NCBI GenBank assembly: GCA_910574455.1
Contig: CAJSYZ010000001.1
Location: forward strand, 411,961-475,960
Length of the DNA: 64,000 nucleotides
Direction: 5' to 3'
Source: Trichaptum fuscoviolaceum
Lineage: Eukaryota > Basidiomycota > Agaricomycetes > Hymenochaetales > Trichaptaceae
A model generated the notes under the pieces. The model made no database searches and had not been told where the DNA came from. It saw only the letters and a program-made list of their open reading frames with translations. The translations under genes and the position numbers were made by a program. Below, in pieces: positions 11,354 through 22,357 of the stretch (within the stretch, counting starts at the first letter, position 1; every line of letters starts with the position of its first letter).

Positions 11354-14300
11354 TGCACCTTGCCCGGCTGTAGTAGGATGTTCAAGAGTCAATCTGGAAG
11401 AGCAAGACATGAATATTCAGCTCATCCGACGTCATTCTTGGCAAATTCTTCTGCCTGTGGTCATGAATATGAATCGTCACCTATTCGACCCATACGAGCT
11501 CCAAGTCCTCACTTGAAGCTCCTCCTGAGGTCCGTCCGAACTTCCATCAGAGGGTCATCTTGAGAGCGTCTCTGACTCCTATGATTACGATATTTCCATG
11601 CTTACACAGGATATCTCAATGCTCCAGTATAGGCCGAGACCGAGCTGCTTCAAGATTTGGACAGACCTGATTCTCTTCCCATTCGTCACCGGAAGTGACA
11701 GTGGCCGTTCTGAAGACTTGGATTCCGACATTGGAGATTATAAGGAGAGCGAGGATAACTTGAAGGTGTATCACAGATACTTGAATGGTGCGCGCCAAAT
11801 CAATTGTTTCCCGGTTTACTGTAGCATTTTGCACACCAAACATTGTGCAGCCACTCCATGCGATCAGAAGGGAACTTCTTAGAATACGAAGACTCACCCG
11901 CTCCGCGAAACGAATCTGCGTCAAATGACTGGTTTCCATATTCGTGCCGAGCAGATTTTGAGCTCGCAGATTTTCTCTATCGGGAAGAGCAAATGTCTGC
12001 TGGGAACATAACAAAGCTTCTGGGAATCATGAAGGCTTATCAGCTGATTCAGGAGGCGGAGAATGTAAAATCTTGCGGATGTTCTGAATTGGATGCGACA
12101 TTGCCCTGACGATGACTTGGATCTGGGTTCAACTAGTACGCTACTCGATGGAGATGCGCAAAAAATGTATAACGCCATTGATGCTACGAAAGTCGGTGAT
12201 GTGTCCTTGGAAATCCTTTAGTAACTTCTACACGGAACGATCATAGCCAAAGGCAACAAACGAGAACACCGAGTCATGGAAGAGGAAAGAAATATGATGT
12301 ATGGTATAGAGCATTCACACGGTGCAGGTCATCCCGTGGGTACCTGCAGGTACCTGCGCTCAAATACCTGCGGTTCCAGTGCACCTGTGCGCAGGTACCT
12401 GGTTCCCACGCTTACCTGCGGATCCAGGTTTGGATTTTTTTTGCCCAGGTACCTGGCCGGGTACCTGCAGTACCCGGTAAATCACGTGCACTCATCTTTG
12501 AGTGCGACGAACGCAACGATGTACCATTACTTTTCTTACATTCTACTCGACATGTGCCGTCCTCTTCGCCATCCTCGATAGCTGCCTACTACGACGACAA
12601 CGGCTGCCATGACCGCCTCCTCACCAACTACGCGCTTTGTCAGCGCCCTCCCGCCCGCCGCGCTCTCTTCGCGAGACCGCGAGACCACAGCCGCTTGTCG
12701 CCCTCGACATGCTGCTCGTCCGGCAACCGCAACTACTCCCTGTGAAGCTCGCCCATCGTCTGCACTCATGCCGCCTCACAAAAGTCAGGCTGAACAGGCT
12801 CGCCCGAAGATGGACTTCATTGACTGGCTGCTGCGAAACTCTTCGCAGTCACTGCGCTTTTGGAGTTGGAATGGGAACCGGCGCCTGAGCTACTGAACCA
12901 TCTCTTGCGACAATATGGCTCGGTCTTTGGAATCGCTTTCTACCCCGACGTGCTGGACAGCTGCGGGAGTGCTTCCACACACACCTGCAATCGCTTACGG
13001 GAATTCAAGGTCGAAAACCTCTTTCCATCACCTCTCGCTTTTTTTGTTTTTTTTTCAAACAGCTCCTGGCAGGCATCGGACGCTTGAACTTCTCACTTTC
13101 CGGGTTGCTTCTCTGCGCGTAACTAGCAACAGTGTGAAGGAACTGGAGAAGCTGGGCAGTGGTTAACGGTTCAGTGTTGGGAATGTAAGGCGAGAAGCAC
13201 CCTATGTTTACCATGTCTGAAGATCGCCTGTGCTATGACAGGAGCAGTATTCCGGGGCACAGGGAATGTACATCATTCTCGTGCAATGGTCCCGTGAGTG
13301 GTTCTGGTTATTCTCATGTTGTTGATAATACCTTACTCATTGACTTGCAGCGTGGCGATCCTCTCACTATCACCATGTTCCTTCGCTTCAGGAGCCTGCG
13401 AACTTGCGCACTAGGCTTTACTTCGCGGTCGACGCGGTCGACGCCTGCGCCTATGCCTTACCGCGCGCCTGTCAATGCGGTTGACGCCTGTAGGCACCTC
13501 GTCACAACCGCACACAATCTGATGAGGACGCAAACACCTTGTCTTGCAGGACGACGTGGCTCGTTCGAAGCTCGGGCCATGCAGGACTCCTCAAAAACAC
13601 AGATGGTATGTTCTTCAAATACTTTATCTTATTATTACATTACTTTACTGTTATTACCTGCAGGTCCTATCAGGTACCTGCAATACCTGCAGGTAACGGG
13701 TCCAGGTAGACCCGGATCCGTTTCCCACGGTTCCGGGTCGGATCCAGGTATCAGTTTTTTTGCGCAGGTACCTGCGCTTCCGGATCCGGGTACACCTGCA
13801 TGTGCAACCCCGTGTCATGCCCTAGTATGGTATCGGGATCCTTTGGAAGTGATCCGGAATTTGGTGGACAATCCGGCGTTGGAAGGCGAATTCGACTATG
13901 TCCCGTTTCATGAGTATCAGCCGAAAGAGGACTCTGATGACAACAAAGAACAAGTCTTCAGAAACTAAACATTTCCGGAAATTTTGCTTGGGGGAACAGG
14001 CTGTAAGTCATGAATCATTGCATCATTCGAAGTTGGAGGAAGTGTGACTGATTATCCTTGACTTAGAACAAAATCTACGCCGAAGATAAAGCAGTTTCAT
14101 GGGTCCATGTTCGTTCCGGTAATTTTAGGGAGTGACAAGACAACAGTTTCCATTGGAACTGGCAACAACGAATATGATCCGTTATAAAATCTCTCAATAG
14201 GAAATGTATCTAACAATGCCCGGCGGTCCCAAAAGTTGAATACAGTCCAGCTCGTAGCATTTCTAGCAATACCAAAGAGTGTGTGTCAAAAACTGAGCTT

Positions 14301-16839
14301 ATCCTTTGTGTTCTGATGCTTTGCAGCTGAACGGCAGTACGAAAAGTCGGATGAATTCCGCCGCTTTCGACATCAAGTCTTTCATTCATCTATATCGAGA
14401 ATCTTTAGACCACTGACGAGTCGCAATGTCCATAACAACGAACAAACCATTTTTCCGGTGCCCTGATGGTCACTTGCGTAGGTCGGTTCTCGGACTCTCG
14501 GCTCGTATATAGCCGATTATCCGGAACAGGTGAGTCTATGGCGCAATATTGCACTGGATGGTGCTGCAAGTAAGTAATTGTCCTTTCCAAAAATCACATC
14601 CAACTTGAGTTCGAGGAAATGGCTTAATGCGGCTACTATATAGATGTACAGCACCTCACAAGAACCTAGATAATCCGGAATTTGTTACAAATCCTCGAAC
14701 AAAAAGAGCTGCACGAACGATTGATAGAACAGGTGGATGACAATAGCATAAGTAGAGCCACAATTCGTAAGGAGTATGGGTTCCACCAAGATATCGTCGT
14801 ATGTGTTCCAACTTCAAGTTGTCCATTAGATGCACTTACCGCAACTTGAACTATGTCCCGTAGCCCTTCACCAAATGATTTTCCGCGTGCAGATATATGC
14901 GATCTCATTTCTCCAGACTTACTGCACCAAATCATCAAAGGCGTGTTCAAGGATCATCTTGTCGAGTGGATTTGCCAGAGCATGACCACAACAGAGCTGG
15001 ATATTGTGGATAAAAGGTACTATTCCCTTACAAGTCGTGTGAATACCATTGCTAACTTTCACGTAGAATCAGAGTTGCTGCTCCTTTTCCCGGACTTCGC
15101 AGATTTCCCGAAGGTCGAGGCTTCAAGCAATGGACAGGTAATGATTCAAAGGCACTTATGAAAGTATGTGGTATTTTCATCATGATCTTGTTTGAGGTGG
15201 TGGTTTGCTGATATCTGATGCAATCCGCTTACTAGGTGTATCTTCCGGCTATTGTGGGCATTGTACATGATGATATAGTTCACACATTGAGTGCATTTCT
15301 GGACTTCTGTTACCTTGTGCGTCGGTAACACGATTACAGCCTCAACTCTTGATCAGATTAAAGCCTCTCTGGATCACTATCATCAATATCGCAAAATATT
15401 CATAGCTAAGGGCATCCGGGATAACTTCTCACTTCCACGACAGCATGCCATGATTCACTATCCTACAATGATCCCTCTCTTCGCTGCACCAAGCGGGCTG
15501 TGCTCATCAATCACAGAGAATAAACACATTTACGCGGTCAAGGAAACGTGGCGACGCTCAAACAGAAATGATCCTTTGGGTCAGATGATCACAGCAAACC
15601 AACGTCTCAGTAAACTTATTGCATCGAGGGCAGACTTCAAGAGGCGTGGAATGCTGAAAGTCCTCTGGCTGAGGCTTCATGGAGAGCTTTGCAAGATGTT
15701 CTGCGCAGGAATATGTCAGAGTCGGAGACAGATGACGCTGAGAGGACCGAATTTGGAAGGAGCAGATGCACCATCATGATACACCCGTAGCTGGCGCAGC
15801 TGATGATACAGAGGACTTCTTCGATGACATTGTGGGCAATAATGAACTCAACGAAATTGCAGACCTGGAAGATCCCGAAAACGTAGTGTATGGGCCACAT
15901 CATCTTGCGGTTCATGGCATACTACATGCTGAACGCCAGATCCGCTTGGGTGGCAGAAATGACCCTTTGAGCTTGATCTTAATGGCTTCCAAGCAACGTG
16001 GGTATTACTTGGTAACCCATGCTTTGGTGTTGCACATCTGACTTCTTTGTTGTCATCCTTGCAGAGTCCAGTAAGGTGTATCCTAAACAGCTCAACACGC
16101 TTGCGGCGATAAAAGGTCTCCAGAGCTCCGACAGCTCCAACAGCTCATAAAAAAATACTTATTCAACAATGTACGAGAATCACATCTCCAACTCAAGGGG
16201 CTCCTCTGGCAGAGCCCCAACCAGCAGTTGAATTGGACACAAGCAATGACTTTTCAATATTCCATTCAGCCACTGCTTTCTTTGTCCTACCATGGCGAAT
16301 CGATCCCTATAGAACAAGCAATGAGGGAGGCGATCAGGTCCAATCCCTCTTGGCGCGGAAAAGCAAGACATGATGCAGTCCTTGTTCGAGTTAGCTCCTG
16401 CATAAAGGGGTTTGCAGGAATGAGAGTTTGCCCGGGTTTATGCTTCTTTTTTCCTTCACCACTAAAGGGGAACATCAGGACTGCGCTCTCGTCCAATTTT
16501 TCAAGCGTGTTGGAGATTCACCCGACCTGAAAACAAGAATGTGGATAGTCGAACCGGAGTATGAGTTAGAGAGCTCTACCACCTGTGTCGGATGCTGTAC
16601 TGGAGTGAATGCCAGTGGGCAGATGTCGCTATCACCGCGACTGCAAGGCTCCGAAGCAATCTGTGATAGATGTAGGGGACATCCTCCGTTTGGCCCACCT
16701 CCTGGGGGTTCCGAAGGGTGATGAATGTCCTCCAAAGTCATTGACACCTGAGGAGACCCTGGATTTTTATGATAGATTCTATGTTAACCGATTTGCTGAC
16801 ATGCACATGCACCAAACACTGTACGAAGCTAGACAATAA
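11354..16839 (+). pseudogene. Plavaka transposase, broken
   Basis: Order of recognisable parts: a C2H2 finger (C-x4-C-x12-H-x4-H, CTLPGCSRMFKSQSGRARHE, from 11354); ADFELADFLYREEQMSAGNI (about 11950-12010); a (V)WYRDPLEVIRNLVDNPALE block (about 13828); FVPVILGSDKTTVSIGTG and NEYDPLYLSIGN (about 14110-14200); YIADYPEQV (about 14510); SPDLLHQIIKGVFKDHLVEW (about 14910-14970); SLPRQHAMIHYPTM (about 15430); LCSSITENKHIYAVKETWRR (15500-15560); and the C-terminal block ending DRFYVNRFADMHMHQTLYEA (stop about 16839). This is the domain order known for Plavaka transposases of basidiomycete DNA transposons. Stops and frame changes occur throughout (for example 14480-14650 and 16540-16700), and an insertion-like segment separates the parts at 12.3-13.8 kb. 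Confidence 0.85.
12320..13795. mobile_element. Probable insertion in the Plavaka gene, with CAGGTACCTG-rich ends
   Basis: Plavaka coding similarity stops near 12240-12300 and resumes near 13828. The segment between has clusters of CAGGTACCTG-type words at both ends: at least five within 12325-12475 and at least six within 13660-13800. The outermost words, TGCAGGTCATCCCG near 12325 and the reverse complement of CGGGTACACCTGCA near 13798, share TGCAGGTNNNCCCG. This is reminiscent of hAT-type short TIRs with subterminal repeats. I see no exact 8-bp target duplication, and no transposase is recognisable inside. Confidence 0.55.
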
Positions 16840-16903
16840 TTACTAAGTTAAACTCTTCTGTTAGCACATTCAAGTTGCCACATAGTACTACAAAGTGTAT
16901 TGA

Positions 16904-16910
16904 GACTTGT
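16904..16910. repeat. Left target-site duplication GACTTGT of outer element
   Basis: GACTTGT lies immediately outside the left inverted repeat and is matched by GACTTGT at 36416-36422, immediately outside the right inverted repeat. Confidence 0.75.
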
Positions 16911-16985
16911 GAGCCGTACCAACTAATTATCTTATGAAATCGACGATAGTTATCGTGAGGCCGTTCACAAACTATCGTCGATAAC
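16911..16985 (+). repeat. Left 75-bp TIR of outer element
   Basis: It begins GAGCCGTACCAACTAATTAT. Within it, ATCGACGATAGTT and AACTATCGTCGAT form an internal inverted repeat able to fold into a stem. Confidence 0.8.
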
Positions 16986-17182
16986 TGTTTTTTATACCTC
17001 TTTGGCCTGCACGGCAGCTCAATGCCGTGGTGCCGCCTTCCGGCACCGCGCGGCAGCCTTCCCGCGTCAGGGGCCAGGCTTAATACGGTAATACAGCCTG
17101 TTTTGCTCTCTAGCACAATTGTGCTGCGCTAATTTAATAACCGGGGCCCTGCCCCTGCAGGCACCTCAGTTCATAGGGTAGC

Positions 17183-17215
17183 CCCAATTCTGTCAGGACA
17201 GCACACCGGATACAA
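17183..17215 (+). repeat. Left TIR of KDZ element
   Basis: This 33-bp sequence is identical to the reverse complement of 32807-32839. It ends in CACACCGGATACAA, which merges into the subterminal repeat consensus. Confidence 0.9.
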
Positions 17216-17277
17216 TTGCCAGATAAGGAAATCTATTATATAATCATGTTTAGGGTATGTACATGGCATTGTAGAGT

Positions 17278-17395
17278 AGGATCGGATACAAGTAGGATCG
17301 GATACAAGTACAGGGATCGGATACAAGTAAGATCAGATACAAGTAGGATCGGATACAAGGGCGTGGATCGGATACAAGTTAAGGGATCAGATTGA
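17278..17395 (+). repeat. Left subterminal array, (A)TCGGATACAAG x6
   Basis: Six copies of ATCGGATACAAG (one ATCAGATACAAG) lie at irregular spacing. They are the reverse complement of the TTGTATCCGAT word that dominates 17715-17870 and the right end. Confidence 0.85.
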
Positions 17396-17714
17396 AAGGG
17401 ATTTGAACGAATTATTATCATAAGTTCAGTGTGATCAGACAAGTAGTAGAGCATATCAATATGATAGAATAGGAAGAGAAATGATAGATAAGAGACGGAG
17501 CGGATTTGTAAAGGGATTGAATAGAACAACACATGGAGGCACATTTAGAAAAGAAACGAAGCAGTTAGTCAATAGCATTTGAAAAGAGTAACACAAAGAC
17601 GAACATTTTAAGTCCATATAACCAGATGCGCAACATAGAGTATAAATCTGTAAGTTATAGTTAGATTCAATCATTATGATAGCACGAACACTTACAAGTA
17701 CATTGAATACCTTC

Positions 17715-17880
17715 GTTGTATCCGATACCTTCATTGTATCCGATACCTTTGTTGTATCCGATACCTTCATTGTATCCGATACCTTCATTGTATCCGATAC
17801 CTTCCATTGTATCCGATACCTTCATTGTATCCGATAACCTTCGTTGTATCCGATACTTCATTGTATCATATCAATTCGTT
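17715..17880 (+). repeat. Left subterminal tandem array, TTGTATCCGATACCTTCA x8-9
   Basis: Eight near-perfect 17-19 bp units plus one degenerate unit. Orientation is opposite to the array at 17278-17395, so the left end carries inverted arrays. The open frames that cross it (YPIPSL and GIGYNE repeats) are by-products of the repeat. Confidence 0.9.
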
Positions 17881-18031
17881 AAATCGTATCTTACATTAAT
17901 CCAATGTCCGAGTTTCATCGGAAGAAAGAGTTCCATCCGATGCCTTGTTTCCATCCGATGAAAGCCTAGGAGCCAATGCTAGTCGCAGCACATTTATATT
18001 CTTTCAAGTCGAAGATCAGAATTAGAATTGT

Positions 18032-21000
18032 TCAGAAAATATTCTCATTACCTACCTCGGGTTCTCTGATATGCAATGGCTCTTTAGCATCCCAGGTGAG
18101 ACCAAGACTTTTGTGGATGAGCCACGCATCAAACATGCAATCTTGTACGAGATTTCCTTGCCAGCCGCAAAATGCGGCTCTGCCCGGCTTCCCGTCCAAT
18201 ACTGCATCTTTTGACAATTGTCTCCAAGCCTTCGCCATCGCGCTGAACCCACGTACAAGGCGCTTGATCTCTTCCTCAAGAATGTCGACCTCCTCCCTCC
18301 ATCGATCGCGAGCTGCCCATTGACGATACCATTGCACGCGATCATCTAAGGTTCGAAGTCTTTAATGCGAAGTTCAAAAAAAGGGAACAGAGCAGTTTAC
18401 CTTCTTTCTCCCATTCAAGAATCGATGAATTAGTTGCCTTCGTCCCAGTTCCAGACACTGTCCATATCCATCCTATCTCTTGTGCACAGAATTCCGCGGG
18501 CTCCAAATTGCTTGGTCGATATAGGTCTTCTTCAGTGAGCTGTCTAAAGGTTTCATCTGTAGACGAGAGGCCAAGAGTTTAGCATAGCACTGTACACTGT
18601 CTCGTACTCATTCTTCCAGAATAGCTTCAGTTTCCGTGCTTCCCCATATGCTTTCCCTGTCCGTGTCTTTGTAACTCGAGCGCCGCCGTGCTTCTTTGCT
18701 TTGTGATTATGCTGCGCCATAAGTCTCAGAGCCGTACGCAGATTGCCAATGATGTCAAAAGCTTCGCCTTTCCGGAGCTCAAGTTCGGATACTGCGAGTT
18801 GCTGGAGTTCGTACTTGATGCGATCGTCGGACGAAAAATCTGACGGAAGACACAATTGCATGTCTTGAGCGGCGTCCGCTAGCTCCGAGTCGTCCAAATA
18901 TGCTTGAAGCCCAGGACAGATTTCGTACAGATGAGCACGCCAGTTGAGAATATCACGACGGAGAGAAGACGCAGGTAATGGTAATGTCGTCCGTTAAGAA
19001 GGACACTTTGCCTTTCATGATACGTCTGATGACATGATTGTTAGCCTTTAAAATATAAACTGGTGAAGAATACGTACTGTCGTTGTTGTAATTTAATTCC
19101 GGCCGTAATAATAAGAGGCACGTGTCTCGATTCCTCCTCGAAGTCGTCAGGATCCTTGCTTGATGAGATTGTCATTGCTTTCAGTTGATCCTCAAGAGAC
19201 AATGCTAGCAGTTTATTAGAGCTTACGGTAAGAACAAACCAACTTAATGAATATACCTGCGTTTTTTGATTTGAATGACTATCGACTTCTCCTGAACGGT
19301 CGCGAACGTATTCTGTGCCTCTTTGAACCCATTTGTCGACCACACTGTCAGAATAGCGAGCTCGAAGCGTGGCGTCGGTCCGCATCAAATTTCAATCCAA
19401 GGTTGTCTGCGCGCTTTCGAGTCCGAAGGCAGCTTCTTCTCTATCATCATACCTACATGTGAATCGTCAGTTAAGCAGGATAGCATTTCGTACCAGAACG
19501 TACCATGTTTGAAGCAGTTTCGTTTTATTCCAATCGTTAATAACATCGTCCAAAGTATCGCACCTGTGACCGGGATTCATTTGCTTCGTACTGCCTGCAA
19601 CTTGGTTCGCCTCTGCCCAAAAACGTTCCGCCTCTTCTCCGTCTGTCCTCCCGACGCCGCGCGTGTAAATAGAGGCTATGACAGTACTGGCATGCCTCGA
19701 CGTGCATCTGCCCGTGCATCTTGCCGATGACGTCCATCAAGGAGGGTAGGGGACAATTCGGAAATTGAACGGTCCACCTGTGTAATAGGTTCACGATATA
19801 CTGGCACATAATGTCATATGCCAGGCAACGTTCGTCAATTAAATCCGTATTTTGAAGGGCGCCGTTCAAGCTATAGTCCACCACAATACGAACCTTATAA
19901 CAATTAGAGATTGATCAGACGAAAGAGAAAGAACGCTTACTTCTCCCCTCTAACGAGATTCGTTGCACTGTCTGGACGGACGAGGCCGTGCCGACAGAAT
20001 ACCATCATGACACCAGTCACTATCTGGCCCTTGTATTTCAAAGAGTTCCAGTTTCTCTACCGCAGCGAATTTCCGACATTTGCCTTTCTGTTAACAGAAG
20101 GAGGTCAGAAACTATAGAATTACGATAGATGAAAGGCGTACCTCAATTTTAATGTTGTAATGCTTCTTCATATGCTCTTCCATGGGAAGACGCGCTCTAA
20201 AATACCCTCGACCGTTCCAAAGTGAAGGGTCGTCCAAGTTGTTCTTCTTTTCCAAATTGATGAGCTTGAAGTTTCCGTCCATTGCAAGGAAAATCGTCCT
20301 AAGATGTCTAGTGACTGGATTAGTTTCCGGAGTCAACGCACTTGATTGTGACGACTCACTTTAACGTGTCTGGTCCTCGTAACTCAACGGTAAAGTCGGT
20401 CTGATTTATTGCCAATTGGCCACTTCGATGTCTGTGGTCCACCCATGTTAACGTTAGGGACTGGACACGCTAGACAAACGTCCGCAAACGAGCCGGGGGG
20501 CCGAAACGCCATTACATTATCGAACCCCATAAACTGCCCGCTCTCTCTCTCAGCTGCTAAAAATCGCCACAATCGCATCAAGCGAATGAAGTGTTGTGAT
20601 AAATGCTTTGAGAAGTGACTTCAGTATTTCGACCATGAAAGTAAATACATTTACTTACAGATTCTTTGATGCGTGTATCTTCCGAGGTCATGCGCAACAG
20701 CGCCTTCATATAATCGTGCGCTGACTTGCGCGAAGCGTTCGTGTGGACATGGAAGTCACGCAGACACCGGAATGTCACGACGGTCTCTGGACTCCCAGTC
20801 GTATACGGGAATAGTCGACCACGAATGAGTTGCATGACTTGAGGAATGAGGACCCAGGCTGTTCGAGCATTGGCAGAACATTGCCTCAACGCCATGCACC
20901 CCATTGACGTCCATTGCCGTTAGTCGCGTTCCAACAGCACCGTCTTGCAAAGCCGGACAAGGGAGACCACCATGCCCAAGGAAAATGCGTTTCCCTAGCA

Positions 21001-21676
21001 CTCTCAGCTCAATCTTGCGAAAGCATTCTCCGGTCCATCTTTCAGCCCAATGAAAAGGCTCATATGGGTGAGCTTCCAGTAAACAACTGGCGCATACAGG
21101 TGGATGAAGGGGACAGTCGTGACAACGATATAATCGTCGCCCGCCCCTGTTACATGCGCACGGACGACCAATGTCCGGAGGAGACTCGTACTGCAATATG
21201 GCATCTTGAATTTCGCATTGCATGCCAAGAACTGGTTCGGTGATTCTGCGCGGTCTATTGTACGACTCAGATCATTGAAATCCGAGACAGAAGTGAGGCA
21301 TCATACCTGGTCTCGACGCTGCTCTTCATCTCCTTCGTCCGCGTCAGCTGCCTCGTCGTCTTTCTCTTCATCACTGTCTCGTTCCTCACTTTCAAGCCGT
21401 TGGCGTTTCACTGGTTGAGTCCGGATTAACTCGTGGCTGTTCGTCGCAATGAGTTGCTCGGTATCGACGTCGTAGACAGTGCTGTCGTGCTCGTGTCGTA
21501 CGATCGAGTGGACTACGTGTTGCTGTTCCACAATGAATGCAGTGGCGGGAAACTCGATATGCGTAGATTGAGACGCTCGAGCTCGCGTTCTCGTCGTACG
21601 ACCTCTAGTTGGGCTGGCGTCCGTTACTGCATCACGAAATCGGTCGCTACGTTTCGAATTCCTTCCTCGGTGCGAC
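18032..21676 (-). CDS. KDZ transposase with CxC2 cysteine cluster (frame-disrupted)
   Basis: Start at 21676 (MSHRGRNSKRSD), with a basic N-terminus then an acidic stretch. After an intron, a CxC2 cluster follows (CACN...RCHDCPLHPPVCASC...HPYEPFHWAERWTGECF...LGHGGLPCP, about 21200-20930), a cysteine domain known to accompany KDZ transposases. The core then has ACPVPNVNMGG (about 20450), AMDGNFKLINL (about 20275), FCRHGLVRPDS (about 19980), AYDIMCQYIVNLLHRW (about 19820-19770), GKMHGQMHVEACQYCHSLY (about 19700) and TDGEEAERFWAEANQ (about 19640). These cover the conserved blocks including the D, D and E residues expected at the catalytic centre. C-terminal LPSDFSSDDRI...LAVSELELRKGEAFD (about 18820) and RWREEVDILEEE (about 18280) complete it. 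Three defects are visible: one extra base near 20866, one extra base in AAA at 19667-19669, and an in-frame TGA at 19394-19392. Either this copy is dying or the assembly has errors. Confidence 0.85.
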
Positions 21677-21941
21677 ATCGTGTTATTCCTTTCGTTTTTT
21701 TGCCGTTCGCTCACAACCAACGCAACTTCGTTTCAATCTCTCCCAAAACACGAAACGTATTCCGTACGCGTTAAGACGGTGAATTGATTAAAACATCTTA
21801 TTATACATTAGATTGAAACATTCTACTCTAAAGATCCATACGGGACGCGTCTAACGCGTCTTAGCGTGCAGCAAAGGGAAGGGGGAGGAGGTAATGGTGC
21901 AAGTCGAAGAAGGAAATTTCGGCTAAGAGCGGCTGCCTTCA

Positions 21942-22096
21942 TTAAGTGTTAATTTTTTGGGGGTATTTCGGGGAGGCTTTTGGTGGGCGTTCCGCCACAG
22001 TGACGCGTCACTAAGTTTGCCTCTTAGTGACGCGTCACTGTGGCGGAACGCCCACCAAAAGCCTCCCCGAAATACCCCCAAAAAATTAACACTTAA
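21942..22096. mobile_element. 155-bp perfect palindrome (foldback MITE) flanked by TTAA
   Basis: The 74 bases 21942-22015 are the exact reverse complement of 22023-22096, with a 7-nt loop TTTGCCT. Both ends read TTAA, the target duplication expected of piggyBac-like elements, with inner ends GTGTTAATTTTTTGGGGG. It sits in the 0.68-kb intergenic region between the divergent KDZ transposase and SPT5-like genes and could separate or join their promoters. Confidence 0.85.
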
Positions 22097-22357
22097 GGAC
22101 CCTTTGTATTGTACCGTGTGAAATTCCTTTCTGTCCCTTACCCATTCATTTCTCTTTTCACCCAACGACGCTCTCGCGTCTCACCCACATTCATTGTTTC
22201 GGGCATTTATAGACTGGATTGTAATTTATAATTAAGTGTTATTAAGAAGAAAAGCGAGCATCGTAATTGCAAATTGAAAGCAGATAGAGATCAAAGTGAG
22301 AAATAATGTGAATGGAATGAAATAAGTGGTGGAGACCTGATAATGTTCTTGAAATAG

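Noticed and set aside
17715..17880. Regular repeats with short spacing that could suggest a CRISPR array
   Set aside because: Units are back-to-back 17-19 bp repeats with no unique spacers, the genome is eukaryotic, and the word is shared with the transposon ends.
17667..17961. Open frames with YPIPSL or GIGYNE repeats
   Set aside because: They simply translate the subterminal array in several frames. No start context, introns or conserved flanks.
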